From Adiantum capillus-veneris (lineage: Eukaryota; Streptophyta; Polypodiopsida; Polypodiales; Pteridaceae), in assembly GCA_014529385.2 (NCBI GenBank), contig CM043960.1, positions 33,147,396 through 33,211,395 of the forward strand: DNA of 64,000 nucleotides, in the 5' to 3' direction. Numbering within the stretch: position 1 is the first letter of the stretch; each line of letters begins with the position of its first letter. The notes below the pieces were generated by a model. The model was not told where the DNA came from. It did not search any database and saw only the letters and a list, made by a program, of their open reading frames with translations. Below are positions 34,875-46,421 of the stretch, in pieces. The position numbers were made by a program, and so were the translations under genes.

Positions 34875-35649
34875 AATGAAAGTCACAAAGTATAGGTAAT
34901 TGCCCAACAACGGAGTTTGCATGGGCCCACAAACATCACTATGGACAAGCTGCAACCTGCATGTGGACCTAATTGAACCATCATTTGGAAACTCCGAATG
35001 CTGCATCTTACCCAAAATACAGCCTTCACAAACATGTTTGATAGGTGCTTCAAGAGGCAACAAAGAAGCAACCATATCAAATTTCTGCAAACGCAGCAAA
35101 CTGGAAAAATTCAGATGACCAAAACGTGCATGCCAAAGTTTTGCATCTGAAATACCCCTTGAATCTGCAACTACATTTGCGAAATTTTGTCCACACTTGT
35201 CATACAAAGTGAGCTTATACAGCCCATGGCACAAAAGGCCAGATGCAACAATTTCATCACCAAAACTGAAAATAATGAATTGTACATTTGTCATCCACAA
35301 ATTTGACTACAAGTCCAAGTCTAGCAAGTACAGATACAGACAAAAGATTCTTCTTGATCCCAGGTACATAAAGTGCATCAACAAGTGTGAAAGAACTGCC
35401 ATTTGGAGCAGTAACCACAATCTTTCCAACCCCCTCAATTGGATAAGAGGCATTGTTGGCACAAGTGACTGAATTCCCATGAGGGACAGACTCGAGAGAG
35501 GTGAACAATTCACGATGCGAGGTAATGTGCTTTGTAGCACCACTGTCGAAATACCACACATGTGAAACTGCAGCAAACTGACAAGCATGCATCATGGGCA
35601 ACAGGTTTTTAAGTGCTAAAAGCCCATTCTGCATCAACATCAGCATCAT
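34875..35649 (-). pseudogene. E2-B protease, pre-integrase and integrase start
   Basis: WYFDSGATKHITSH (protease site intact), YVPGIKKNLLSVSVLARLG, KLWHARFGHLNFSSL, CEGCILGKM, LVHSDVCGPM, then the sequence leaves the integrase at FVTFIEF, the duplication junction. Confidence 0.8.
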
Positions 35650-36641
35650 AGTCTCCTTTCACAAAAGACTCAAGAATGGCTGCATTTGTAGTGGAACCAA
35701 CATTTGCAGTGGAACCACCCTCTTTCTTCTTAGCCTCTTTGGCCTTCAACTTAGGACACTGCTTGATCAAGTGATCATTAGCTTTACAATAATGGCAACA
35801 CATCTTCTTTTTGCCCTTTTCTCCAGAATTTCCAAAAGAATTGCTGCCAACAGAAGCATTAGGAACAGAAGTTTTGCCACTCGCAACAGAACCATAAGAA
35901 GTGGCTACATTACTGTTACCACCTTTTCTTTGAGAGCAATAAAAGCATGTTCAACTGCACATTGTCTAGTCCTTTTTTTTCTGGAAAGTGACTCTTGCAA
36001 TAGCAATGTGCATAATGCATCAAACTTGACAACTTCTGCATTTCCTTGGGTCATAAGTCTCCAAGTACTAGCAAAAGTCTGGTAAGATCTGGTAAGGCAT
36101 CAAGAATAGTCTGCACAAGGGAACGGTTTGGAATGACTTCACCTGCAGAAATAAGTTGCTCATTGATATCCTTGACACTAGCAAGGAAAATGTCCATATC
36201 ATCTTCCTCATGCATAATCTTCGACTCCAGCTCTTTACGCAGCAAAGCAATTTTAGCCTTATTGCGGCTTGCATAAAGACCTGCTAGAATATCCCAAGCC
36301 TGTTTTGCAGATTTTGCTAAATGGATGTGAGGAACAATGGTGCGCTTCATAGATAACGCAATCAATGCATGAGCCTGCGCATCCTTTACATCCCAACGAG
36401 CTTGTTCTGTCGTAGGCAAAACAACTCTAATAGCAGCAATCCTTGCAGCAAGACCTGCAACATCCTCAACATAGCCTACATACTCAGAACCAGGATGTAC
36501 ATCAATGCCCTGCAAAATATTCCATACGCCCTTTGACACAAGAATATGTTGCATCATGTAAGCCCACATAGGGTAATTGTCCCCATCCAACCTGTCCTCA
36601 GGAGCAAACATCTTGAACACATCTGTGTTGTTGTCCGCCAT
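35609..36641 (-). pseudogene. gag: E2-B gag
   Basis: Start at 36,641 (MADNNTDVFKMFAPEDRLDG), chosen because the same start context occurs in all three copies; the track of open codons extends further upstream without matching text. UBN2 text HALIALSMKRTIVPHIH and QAWDILAGLYASRN. A frame break near 36,080 separates the CCHC part (CCHYCKANDHLIKQCPK, 35,609-35,803). Confidence 0.8.
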
Positions 36642-37003
36642 GGTAAATGCTGCACCTGATGTGAAAACTGCCCGAAAATAGAAGAAATGGAGCGGGAACA
36701 ACATGTGCTATATAGCACAAACCGTGAAGACTGCAAGGCACCTATTATGCAGAAATTGGCACTGACAAAAATTTTGCACAAAGTGACAAAATTGTCTATG
36801 CAGACCTGCCTGTAGTGGAAACGGAGGCCGAAATGAGCCCGAATAAAAAATCTGAGCAGATTGAGCTCTACGAGCATACCCAAAAAAATTTGTCGACCTG
36901 CAAACGCTCACCAAAAGCTCACTGAAATCGAGAAAGTGAGCATGCGTGTGCTGGAGATGATGGAGACTAAGCCCGAGAGGACACAACCTTTTTTGATACC
37001 AAT

Positions 37004-37231
37004 TGTTGAAATTAGGGTTGCAGACTCAACGCACACAGCTTGGAGAAGATGAAGGAAGCTCAAGGCACACAACTGAGAGTGTTATACTTAGTGTGCAATG
37101 GAAAGATAGATAGCCCTAGAGTGATGGGCGTATATACAATGCACGGGGGGAAAAACCTCCTAAAGAGGGGAAAAATGCCCCGGTGGTCCTAGTGTGTTCA
37201 CACACATCACTACCACATGTATATGGTAATA
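37004..37231 (-). repeat. 5' LTR of E2-B
   Basis: 228 bp by alignment with the E2-C LTR. Inner end next to a TGGTATCAAAA.. PBS variant (36,991-37,001); outer end TATTACCATATACATG shows a mutated TGTT start. Confidence 0.8.
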
Positions 37232-37908
37232 GGGTGGCCCATTTTGCACAAAAAGGCGCGTTTTTTGATCTAAAATATTCCTGATTTTAAGAAGGCCTTT
37301 GATTGTGATTGAAGTTTTCATGAGTAAAGTTCTACTGAGTAAAGTTCTGTTGAGCTACAGGTGGTCTAGGTCTAAAATTCATGAAACTTTGGTTCGGGTT
37401 ATGGTACTTGGGCTCATACTTTTCTGATAATCTTGTAAGGCTTGAGTCATTAAATGGACAAATCTGGACGAATGGTCAGGCTCAAGATGTTGTTTATTAA
37501 CATCCTCCCTATAGAAATATTCGCTTGGGTTCATCACCATACGATATACTTAAGAAATGTCCCAAATACATCTTGGCTTATCATATTTATAAAAAGTGAT
37601 GGTTACATTGTGAGGGTTGTACATAAGGATATGACCATAAACCTTATTAAACCAGTTTTTAGGTACATAGTAGAATTGAATCCCGCTACCTGACTTCTTC
37701 CAGACCCTAAATATGAGCTTCTCACTGAAGCCATATCTTTGGTTAAGCACGAGTGATTTCTTGCCAAGAATGATGTCATGACTGGGTACTTCCAAAGGTA
37801 AACATAGATTAATGTAAAGAATATATCCTTGCACCTGGACGTCATCTTTCTAAAGTTTTTTTTTGACCCATAGTTGTGGGTAGACCATGTACCTAGCAGG
37901 AACTTGGG
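37232..37908. repeat. Duplicated flank, second unit
   Basis: Contains the empty site of E3 (GAGTAAAGTTCTGTTGAGC) and runs into the CACTA element. Same sequence as 28,612-28,720 plus 34,286-34,850. Confidence 0.85.
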
Positions 37909-38061
37909 TTCCACTACAAGAGGTCACTTAAATTCCGGCACCAAATTACCGGTGACAATGGCGGGTGTCGGTATATGTGCAGTTAAGTATGGAGGGAGAT
38001 GAACATTTAAAAAAAATTCATTTTCAAATTTTCGATGCTTGTACTGATGATTTTTTCGACG

Positions 38062-38063
<2 letters not shown>

Positions 38064-38114
<51 letters not shown>
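38064..38114. repeat. (TA)n microsatellite in CACTA element
   Basis: About 25 TA units. Confidence 0.95.
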
Positions 38115-38117
<3 letters not shown>

Positions 38118-38639
38118 TTTCTACACCTTTTTCGATGTTTGTTCCGGTACTTGCACCAGCACCTGTACCGACAAAACCTGCAAAAACCGAATATGCGGGT
38201 CTTTCCCTGCGCATTTCTCTAATTTGTGCGCCTCTTCTCTTGCTCTCCTCCTCCTCACCTACTGCAAATCTGGTGCCCAACAACTTGCCGGAGGTGAGAA
38301 TCTTGCTTGTGGACTACTCCTTAGCATCAAGGTGACATTCTTTTCAAGTTTGCTTGTAGGTTTAAGGTTTAGGGTTTAACAGTGTGTGCGTGCGTGTTTT
38401 TGTAGGTTTGAAGACATTTACAAGACCCTTTCTTGCTCAAATAGGCCGATGTGAGTGCTTGAAAATTTTATGCATATTTAAAATTATATTGTATATTGAC
38501 AAAATAAAATTTCATTAATTCGGATTTCAATGCTTAAATTTTTATGCAATTTTGTTTAGAAACTATGCTTTGAAAAAAATTTGTTCTGAAATTATGGTTT
38601 GGGATAATTTTGATTTGAAATTATGCTACCATCTTATCA

Positions 38640-40260
38640 TCATCATGAGATTGATGAGGTTTAGGTTATAGGTTTCGGTTAGGTGTAGTTTAGATTATAG
38701 GTTAGGTTAAGGTATAGGTTATATGTTAAGTTATAGGTTATAGGTCAGGTTATACGTTAGGTTAGATTAGGTTTAGGTTATAGGCTAGGTTAGGTTATAC
38801 GTTAATTAGGTTAGGTTAGATCAGGTTATAGGTTAGGTTCTAAGTTAGGTTTAGGTTATAGGTTATAGACTAGATTAGGTTATAGGTCAGGTTTAGGCAA
38901 CATGTTAGGTTAATTAGGTTAGGTTATAGGTTGTACATAAAAGGTAAGGTTACGTTATTGGTTAAGTTAACTAATGTTTAGGTTATAGATTTGGTTCGAA
39001 AAAAATCTAATGCTCCCAACTAAAACATTGGCGGCCCATAACCATGATGTCAGTAGCTTACAAAATTATGCTAAGTCAATTGCCCTAAGACTCTATCCCA
39101 CTCTGGATAAGGGTATCGCTCTTCGCCAACAAGGTTTCATCAAAGGAAGATCTATTTAAGATAACACCTTGACAACAATGGTTGGATTAGGTTATAGTTA
39201 GCGAAAAATAGTAGAAAAAATGCAAACAAACTTCGAAAATTACTCTTGTACTTCAAAAAATGCAAACGGATTTCAATTAGGTTAGGTTATAGGTTATAGG
39301 TTATAAGTTAAGTTATGTTAAATTAAGTTTAGGTTATAGGTTAGGTTAGATTATATGTTTGGTTAGAGCTAGTGGCAAATTAATATAGTAGAAAAAACAC
39401 AAACGGACTTTGATTAGGTTAGGTTATATGTTAGATTATAGGTTAGGTTTATGTTATAGGTTATGTTTAGACTATAGGTTATAGGTTAGGTTAAGTTATA
39501 GGTTATATCAGATTGTGTTTAGGTTATAGGTTAGGTTTAGGCTATAGGTTGGGTTAGATTATAGGTTAGGCTAGAGCTAAAGACAAATTGATAGTAGAAA
39601 AAACACAAACGGACTTCGGTTAGGTTAGGTTATAAGTTATGTTATGTTAAGTTAAGTTAAGTTAGGTTAGATTATAGGTTAGGTTAGAGCTAGCAACAAA
39701 TTAATAATAGAAAAAATGCAAACGAACTTCAAAGATGACTCGTGTATTTCAAAAAACACAAACAGACTTCGGTTAGGTTAGGTTATAGTTTATAGGTTAG
39801 GTTAGGTTAGGTTAGGTTCAGGTTATATGTTAGGTTAGATTATAGGTTAGGTTAGAGCTAGCGAAAAATTAATAGTATAAAAAACGCAAACGAACTTCGA
39901 AGATGACTCGTGTACTTCAAAAAACGCAAACGGACTTCGGTTAGGTTAGGTTTAGGCTATAGGTTGGATTTAAGTTATAGGTTAGGTTATAGACTATAGG
40001 TTATGTTAAGCTAGGTTAGGTTTAGGTTATAGGTTAGGTTAGAGCTAGCGGAAAATAGTAGAAAAAACGCAAGCAGATTTCAAAAATGACTCGTGTACTT
40101 CAAACAATGCAAACGGACTTCAGTTAGGTTATGTTATAGGTGAGGTCATAGGTTAGGTTTAATTTGATTATAGGTTAGGTTAGATTAAGTTATAGGTTAT
40201 AGATTAGGTTAGGTTAGGCTATAGGTTATAGGTTAGGTTTAGGTTATAGGTTTCAAAAGT
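38640..40260. repeat. Degenerate TTAGGTTATAGG array inside the CACTA element
   Basis: GGTTAGGTTATAGGTTA-type words dominate 1.6 kb. They are interrupted at least six times (39,180; 39,595; 39,710; 39,880; 40,060; 40,390) by a module ACTCGTGTACTTCAAAAA + GCAAACGGACTTCGG, giving a higher-order period of roughly 150-200 bp. A separate CTCTAGAYCGAGGTGTGC block appears twice (40,321 and 40,571). Confidence 0.85.
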
Positions 40261-40697
40261 GCACACAGACTTCAATAACGCTAATATATAGTCATTGACC
40301 CTGTGGTCCTAATCTCCGTGCACCTCTAGATCGAGGTGTGCAGGGATCGGGCATGGCTAGAGAATGTGAGGTCGTTAGAGCTAGCAGCAAATAGTTGAAA
40401 AAACGCAAACGGACTTTGAAAATATTTTGTGTGCTTCAAAACGAAACTGAAATTGATAAATGACGTAAAATAAGGCAATCGAACTTCAAAAGACTTAAAA
40501 AACCTTAATATATAGTCATTGATCAATAAATACGAGATTATTATCCTCTGGTCCTATTCTCTGTGTGCACCTCTAGACCGAGGTGTGCGGGGATCAGGCC
40601 TGGCTAGAGAATGTGTGAGGTTGTCATGTAGTTAGTAGTGTGTAGTTATAACAACTAAAGTGTTTTAATTATTTGTTGCATCATTGGTAGATAGAGT

Positions 40698-42660
40698 ATG
40701 GACGATAGGATGGCGTGTACTTGTGCACATTGTAAGCATCAGATCTTTCGAAAACAAAAAATATACGACGAGCACATACGCAATCACGGTCTCTTTTTGA
40801 TAGAGCAACTACAAGAACTGTATTATCGATCTCATGGTCCACAGACAATAGATCAACTTCCACAAGTAGATATTGCTCCAACTTCATCCCAGAGAAGATG
40901 ATTTTTAAACAAACAGCCATGGAGTGAGTCCTCCTAACCAATACCTGATGTGGCATTTCAAGAAGCAGAGATGGAACAGAATGTTAGACGCGTTCTTTGA
41001 CATGGATGACGACATCATTCAAGGCAATACTGTCAACCAACCTCAACCATCCTGTCCATATCATCGGCGTGATAGCAACGATAAAGAGGGCGAGATGATG
41101 CAAACTCTTGCATGCGTGCCGCTTTACAATGGTGCGAAAATATCAGTTCTTTGTACCGCTTTGGCAATGCTAAATTTGTAGTCTGTCTACGGGTGGTCTG
41201 GCACCTCCGTCACAGAGATTTTCAGGTATATACACTGTATCCTAATCATGATCAACTGCAACCTACAATTCAATAATTTGATAAAGGGACTGACGTGTTT
41301 ATGTAAGGACAGGTTGCTCAACGAGAAAATCTTACCAGAAGGGAATCACATGCCTTCTACCCGTCCCGCCGCTAAAAAGATTCTTACTAATTTGGGCTTT
41401 GATTATCACAAAATACATGAATGTCCTAATGATTGTATACTTTTTCGCAATGAGTTTGCAAATTTGGAACAGTGTCCCAATTGTGGATCAAGCAGGTATA
41501 AAGAGGACACATAAGAAAAATTTATTCCTGCAAAGGTCCTTCGACACTTTCCTATCATTCAAGAATAAAGAGCATGTTCAGGTGCAAGTCTATAGCCGCT
41601 TTAATGATATGGCACTCAAATACTAGATCGACAGATGATGTGATGCGGGTACCTGCTGACTCTCATGCATGGAAGCACATAGAGAAAAGTTGGCCTACAT
41701 TTAAGAATGAGCCTCGATGTATCCGCTTTGGTTTGGCAATGGACGGAGTAAACCCATTAGGATTACAAAGTTCATCATGGAGCACGTGGCCTATTTGTCT
41801 GGTTAATTATAATCTTCCACCATGGATAGCTATCAAGAAGGGCCATCTGTTGTTGTCACTGATCATCCCAAGAAAGTACAAACCAACGAACATGGACGTC
41901 TATCTAACACCACTTATAGAGGAGCTCCAAATCTTGTGGACAGGAATCGATGTGGTTGATAACCAATCGGATGACGGAATGTACATGTACAAGGCATTCT
42001 GATGTGGACCATGCACGATTGCCCAAGCTTCGGTGAGTGTTCAGGTAAGTGCCTTTGAAACCCTCACACACGTCACATTATCCTTGGCTATGCCAACGCT
42101 TTTATATTTTAAATTTGTGCCTTTTCAGGCTTGAGTTACTCAGGCAATCATGCATGTTCGAAATGTGGTCCTCGACTTGGATTCCGCTACTCTGAGCATT
42201 TGAGCAAGACAGTTTACGAGGAGCATGGTAGATTTTTCTTCAAAGGACGTGAGCTATGTGGACCAAACATATGCAAACATTATGTGCATCCACTAAAAGC
42301 AAGCGAACATGTGGCTGGAGAGGAGAGATTCCATGCCACCTAAATGAAAAGACTTTCTATTTTCCATGAACTCCCGTACTGGAGTGACCTGCTGATTAAT
42401 CATTTGCTCGACCCAATGCACATCTTCAAGAATGGGAGAGATCATATGGAAAACCATCATTGGAAAAAGGGAGAGCAAGGCCCAAAGAGATGACCTACAG
42501 GCTGTGGGTCAAATGCCAGAGATGTGGCCTCGAATTAAACCCAATGGGAAGTTTGCTATACCAAAAGGACCATGGGTTTTGAGTTGTGCAGAAAAGCACC
42601 AAGTGAAGAAGAATATATCTTCATTCAAGGCCCCCAATGGGTGCATGAGATGTTAAAAAA
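40698..42660 (+). pseudogene. CACTA transposase (Transpos_assoc and TNP2 domains)
   Basis: The first frame (40,698) has CTCAHCKHQIFRKQKIYDEHI, like the Transpos_assoc zinc domain. TNP2 text starts near 41,290 (TRPAAKKILTNLGFDYHKIH, CPNDCILFRNEFANLEQCP) and continues at 41,574 (STDDVMRVPADSHAWKHIEK, SSSWSTWPICLVNYNLPPWI, PRKYKPTNMDVYLTPLIEEL). A frameshift after MYKAF precedes WTMHDCPSFGECSG, an 84-bp intron, then HACSKCGPR and ELPYWSDLLINHLLDPMHI. At least four frame changes are needed. It would cut and join the element termini; this copy is dead. Confidence 0.85.
42045..42128 (+). other. Intron of the CACTA transposase gene
   Basis: TTCAG|GTAAGTGCC donor and CCTTTTCAG|GCTTGAG acceptor, 84 bp. 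Removing it joins GECSG to LSYSGNHACSKCG in one frame, as expected for TNP2. Confidence 0.7.
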
Positions 42661-42675
42661 TGAATTTTACGAAAG

Positions 42676-43134
42676 ATGACAATCTTAGTGGTTTTAAGTC
42701 CCACACGATTTGCACAAATTTTTATAGTTTATCTTACCGATTTCCATAAGGGCGTTCATCAAAGGGCTCGCCCCGAGGGTAGCATGGCCGAAGGATGGCT
42801 TGTACAAGAGTCTCTTGTCCTCATCTGTGAATTTTTTGTCTCAATCGATCCAGAGATGTCTCGAATGTGGACTACTGAGGTCAACGCAAAGGTGACAGGG
42901 AACGAGCCGTAGGAACAAGGCATTGTTAGGAAGATGGACATCACAATGCCAGAAAAGGTTATGAGATTTTGCCTTCTCAACTCAGACATCATGCAAAAGT
43001 GGCTAGAGAGGTACGAAGGGGAAAAGAAACAACGCTTGACAGATTGCCTGCAATTCAAGCGTAACCGTGCCACTAGAAACCTTCCTTTTCTAGATCATCT
43101 TCAAAAATTTCATGATTTTCCAACTGGGCACTAG
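42676..43134 (+). pseudogene. CACTA DUF4218-like region
   Basis: FHKGVHQRARPEGSMAEGW matches the usual VRNRAxPEGSIAEgY stretch following DUF4218 in TNP2 transposases; the second frame (42,934-43,134) ends FLDHLQKFHDFPTGH with stop. Confidence 0.65.
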
Positions 43135-43294
43135 TTAGATGTGACAATCTCAAAGGCAAAGAGGAATGGAGTGTTGATTACTGAAGAGGAAGAGGAGATG
43201 TCAAGGGGTTGCGATTGGCATGTATATTTTCACAACTTCCTTTTTGAGCTCCACATGATAACATTACTTTAATATTTTTAAGTCTGTTTCAATT

Positions 43295-43960
43295 TTGTGG
43301 CTGCAGTATCACAAATATGGAGCTTTGTGGTCGCATGGGAAACACTTCAGAGTGCAACGGATCGACGAACAAAGGGTCACTTTCGACAGTGGTTTTAGGG
43401 CAAGCTTCGTCCAAGAAAGTAGAAGTAGTGCCAGGAATGAGAACACAAAGACTAGCCAACTTAAATACTTTGTCTACATCCAAGACATCTTGAAGATTAG
43501 CTTTAAAAAGTTTGATATTTTTATCTTTGATGTCAAGTGGTTCAAAGTTATTACCAACAGCCCTAATGCAACTGTGCGCAAAGACAAGACTGGTTTGATT
43601 CAAGTGAACTCTAGGCGAGTGTGGACAGATGCGCAGGATACATTCGTACTTCCGGAGCATTGTGAATAAGTTGTGTTCACACTAGATCCACTGTGGAGAG
43701 AAAATGATGAAAATGATCTGTCTAAACCACATTGGCTCTATGTTGTTCAAGTTGCTCCACGAAGCAAACAAGTATATGAAGGATTGGATGTTGTGGTCGA
43801 CAAGGTGATTCATGAACAAAGTGCATGGTCGATGGATGATATAAGTTTGGATTTTGAGCTGGAGGTAAGTGGTGAGCATATGCCTAAACCTAGAGATGAA
43901 GTGTCCAATACTGAAGCTGATGCGGAGGGAGAGGACGTCGACTGGGAGGCATTACCATGA
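43295..43960 (+). pseudogene. CACTA DUF4216-like C-terminal region
   Basis: Frame 1 (43,295-43,669) has FKKFDIFIFDVKWFKVI and VNSRRVWTDAQDTFVLPEH, the DUF4216 pattern (vvlFkCdW.. ..VNfsr..). After one stop, frame 2 (43,673-43,960) has DLSKPHWLYVVQVAPRSK and an acidic tail ending DWEALP. Confidence 0.75.
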
Positions 43961-44089
43961 CGGTCTTCTTGATACAGTCTTACTCAATCATTTTCATACA
44001 GTCTTCTTTGTACATTCTTTTTTGTAGTTGTGATCTTTTTGATACAGTTTTACTCAATGATTGTCTGCATGTACAGTTTTGTAGTGCTT

Positions 44090-44560
44090 ATGTTTATGGT
44101 TTTAAATTCCGTTTGTGATTATAATTTGTATTGCAACTATAGTATGGCACAAAGGTTTTGATCATGGTTTGGAAATCAAGTTATGGTTATGGTTTTGCAA
44201 TGATTATATGGAAATCATGGTATGGTTAGGGTTTGGCAATCAAATTATGGTTATGGTTTTCAGTGATGGTATGGCAATCATGTGATGGTTATGGTTTGGC
44301 AATCAGATTATGATTATGGTTATGGTTTTACAATGATGGTATGGTTATTGTGGTTATGGTATGGCAAGCAAGTTATGATAATGGTTATGGTATGGGAAGT
44401 GGGCTATGTTTATGGTTTTGCAATTTTCGAATCATGTTTTAATTATGACTATAAAATCTTCATGCCGTTGTGCCTATGGTTTGGGAGTCGACGTTATGGT
44501 TATGCTTTTGATTTTGTGGTTTTGTTCTTTTCATAGTTTTGATAATCTGTATACGCCCAC
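44090..44560. repeat. Degenerate ATGGTTATGGTTTGGCAATCA array in CACTA 3' region
   Basis: Words TGGTTATGGTTT and GGCAATCA repeat about ten times with variable spacing, downstream of the transposase. Open frames here are low-complexity. Confidence 0.75.
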
Positions 44561-44997
44561 TCTTTAGCGTCAACTTGTAGGTGGAGTGCGGTTGCTTGTG
44601 CACTCTTCCTTTGGGTAGAGAGGGCTGTTCTCTATTGCTGCAGTATATGCCGCATCAGCTCCCAGCTCTCTCTGCCCAAAAAAAATTTGCAGGTTTGATT
44701 GTCGGAACAAAGTTCGATATATGCGTCGATAGAGCCCTCGGAATAACCGTCGGTATTGGATAAAATTTTCGACGCTAATAACTGCCTGTATACATGCGTA
44801 GATAACTGCGTTTATTTCGACGGTATTAATTGCGTGTATTTCAACGGATGTTACCGGTGTATATACTGACGCTACGATACCGGTGTAATAATACGATATC
44901 GGCGTTTATTACGATGCTTACTCTAGTGTATTTTACTTTTAAAAGAAACGTTGTCTCACCGATATCTGCGCCGATTTTTGCGCGATGTGTTATAGTG

Positions 44998-45200
44998 TTC
45001 GGTGTTCGGGTTGAGCATTAATATACAATTCACATGCTACATAGGAGTTTAGAACAAGATAATCTCTTAATCCATAGTTACGGATCGACCATGTACTTAG
45101 CAAGTATTTGGGTTCGATGTTCAGATTGAGCATTAATATATAATTCACATGCTACGTATGTGTTTGGAACGAGATAATCCTTACTCCCCTTCGAAGTTCA
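44998..45200. repeat. 115-bp tandem repeat carrying the CACTA empty site
   Basis: Unit 1 begins TTCGGTGTTCGGGTTGAGC at 44,998, unit 2 begins TTCGATGTTCAGATTGAGC at 45,113. The text before unit 2 (GACCATGTACTTAGCAAG.. ..GGG) matches the left flank of the CACTA element (37,880-37,908), so unit 2 shows what the site looked like before insertion. Confidence 0.85.
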
Positions 45201-46143
45201 AACCACTTCAACTCCCCAACAAACATTGAAAACGACATCATAGTTGAAAAAGACATTTCTCGCAAAGTCACATGAGATTCAAACGGTTAAGGAGATCCAT
45301 CTTAAAACAAGACAAAGAGAGAGAAGATTCAATACACATGGAGACCAAAATTGAGTCTACGCTCTTTATTTATCAAAAGTTGATGTTTCTGAATGCTTAC
45401 AAATATTACGCATGCCGTGGAGCTAACTCTTTGAATACCCTCTTAACTCTCATTCTTGGAAATTACCTTGGACTTCACTTACGACAATGTGGTCTATAGT
45501 TATCTTTTAATCTTTTCTTACCTATGATGGCAACAAGTGCTTCAAATCTTTTGGTAACTTCGACAATCCTAAGTATCTGTGAGCGCATTGTCAAATAATA
45601 GTACATATTCCCTAGGCTTAGCCACATCCTAAGTTGGAGTAGCGTGAGATTAGCAAACCAATCCTTTGGACTATTATCAATATAGATAAAGAATTGACAT
45701 AAAGTTTTTTTATTACGAATGAGGTAACTACGGTCAACACACTTCCAACAAGTCATCGTTCCTGGCGTTGCGAAGACTTTAGTCTCGATCTCAAGGTAAA
45801 AGAGTTTCCTTGCATCCTTCTCAATAATTGTGTCGCTATATTATTAAATACTATGGTCAAAACTTCGTTTGCCTTGCTAAAGCATTCAGACATTACCTTA
45901 ATAGTCAATCTTTAACTAGAAAACAAGCATTCAAAGATCCTTAATACGCTTGCATGACACTCCAATCAATTTGTTATAACATAAATCTACACAAGAAGAC
46001 AATTCAAAGAGGTATCAGCAATCAATGTCACTCATAAATGCTCATAAATACAATATTCTTTTTCAAACATTATAGATGAATGTGTGCATGATACATGACT
46101 AAACCGACTCGTATTAGGCTTCAGGCTATACCTATAACCTTAA

Positions 46144-46155
46144 GCTATGATACCA
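46144..46155 (-). other. Possible PBS of an LTR element
   Basis: Minus strand TGGTATCATAGC directly follows ..CTCTCACA, the pattern LTR end + Met-type PBS with one mismatch. No LTR pair or coding region was found, so an old non-autonomous element or chance. Confidence 0.3.
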
Positions 46156-46376
46156 TGTGAGAGATATCCCTCGCCAGTAGACTACGCAAAAATTATACAA
46201 TTTAAATATACATCAGAGTTACGAAAGCGTTTGCATAGGGGAGGAGGTCCCAACGCCCGAGCTAGCATGGAGTTCTAGAGGTACCTAGTGACTAGTACTA
46301 CTCCTGAATGTGTGGTATGAATGAAAGCGTACTCAAGACCAAGTGGAGGGTGAATATATGTGTACACCACATTGCA

Positions 46377-46380
<4 letters not shown>

Positions 46381-46419
<39 letters not shown>
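46381..46419. repeat. (GA)n microsatellite
   Basis: About 19 GA units. Confidence 0.95.

Positions 46420-46421
<2 letters not shown>

Larger units (their letters stand above)
34875..37231 (-). mobile_element. Copia element E2-B, truncated at its integrase
   Basis: Second duplicated copy of the E2 insertion, with LTR (37,004-37,231), PBS-like site, leader, gag, protease and the first part of integrase. Its left end at 34,875 is the tandem-duplication junction, not an element end. About 3 percent different from E2-A over the first 135 bp compared by eye. Confidence 0.85.
37912..44997 (+). mobile_element. CACTA (En/Spm) transposon, 7.1 kb, with TTC target duplication
   Basis: Left end CACTACAAGAGGTCACTT at 37,912; right end ..ATGTGTTATAGTG at 44,997 (CACTATAACACAT inverted). 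TTC flanks both ends (37,909-37,911 and 44,998-45,000), the 3-bp duplication of CACTA elements. Subterminal words (ACCGGTGTA, CGACGGTATT, GTCGGTAT) recur near both ends. The interior has a TNP2-type transposase pseudogene and two tandem arrays. A related empty site at 45,096-45,135 confirms the boundary. Confidence 0.92.

Noticed and set aside
38640-40260. Interstitial telomere
   Set aside because: Plant telomeres are TTTAGGG; this array is irregular and embedded in a bounded CACTA element.
40326-40526. Minus-strand ORF in CACTA 5' region
   Set aside because: Low-complexity translation of repeat modules.
45475-45756. 93-codon minus ORF as a gene
   Set aside because: No recognisable family, no flanking exons, AT-rich context.
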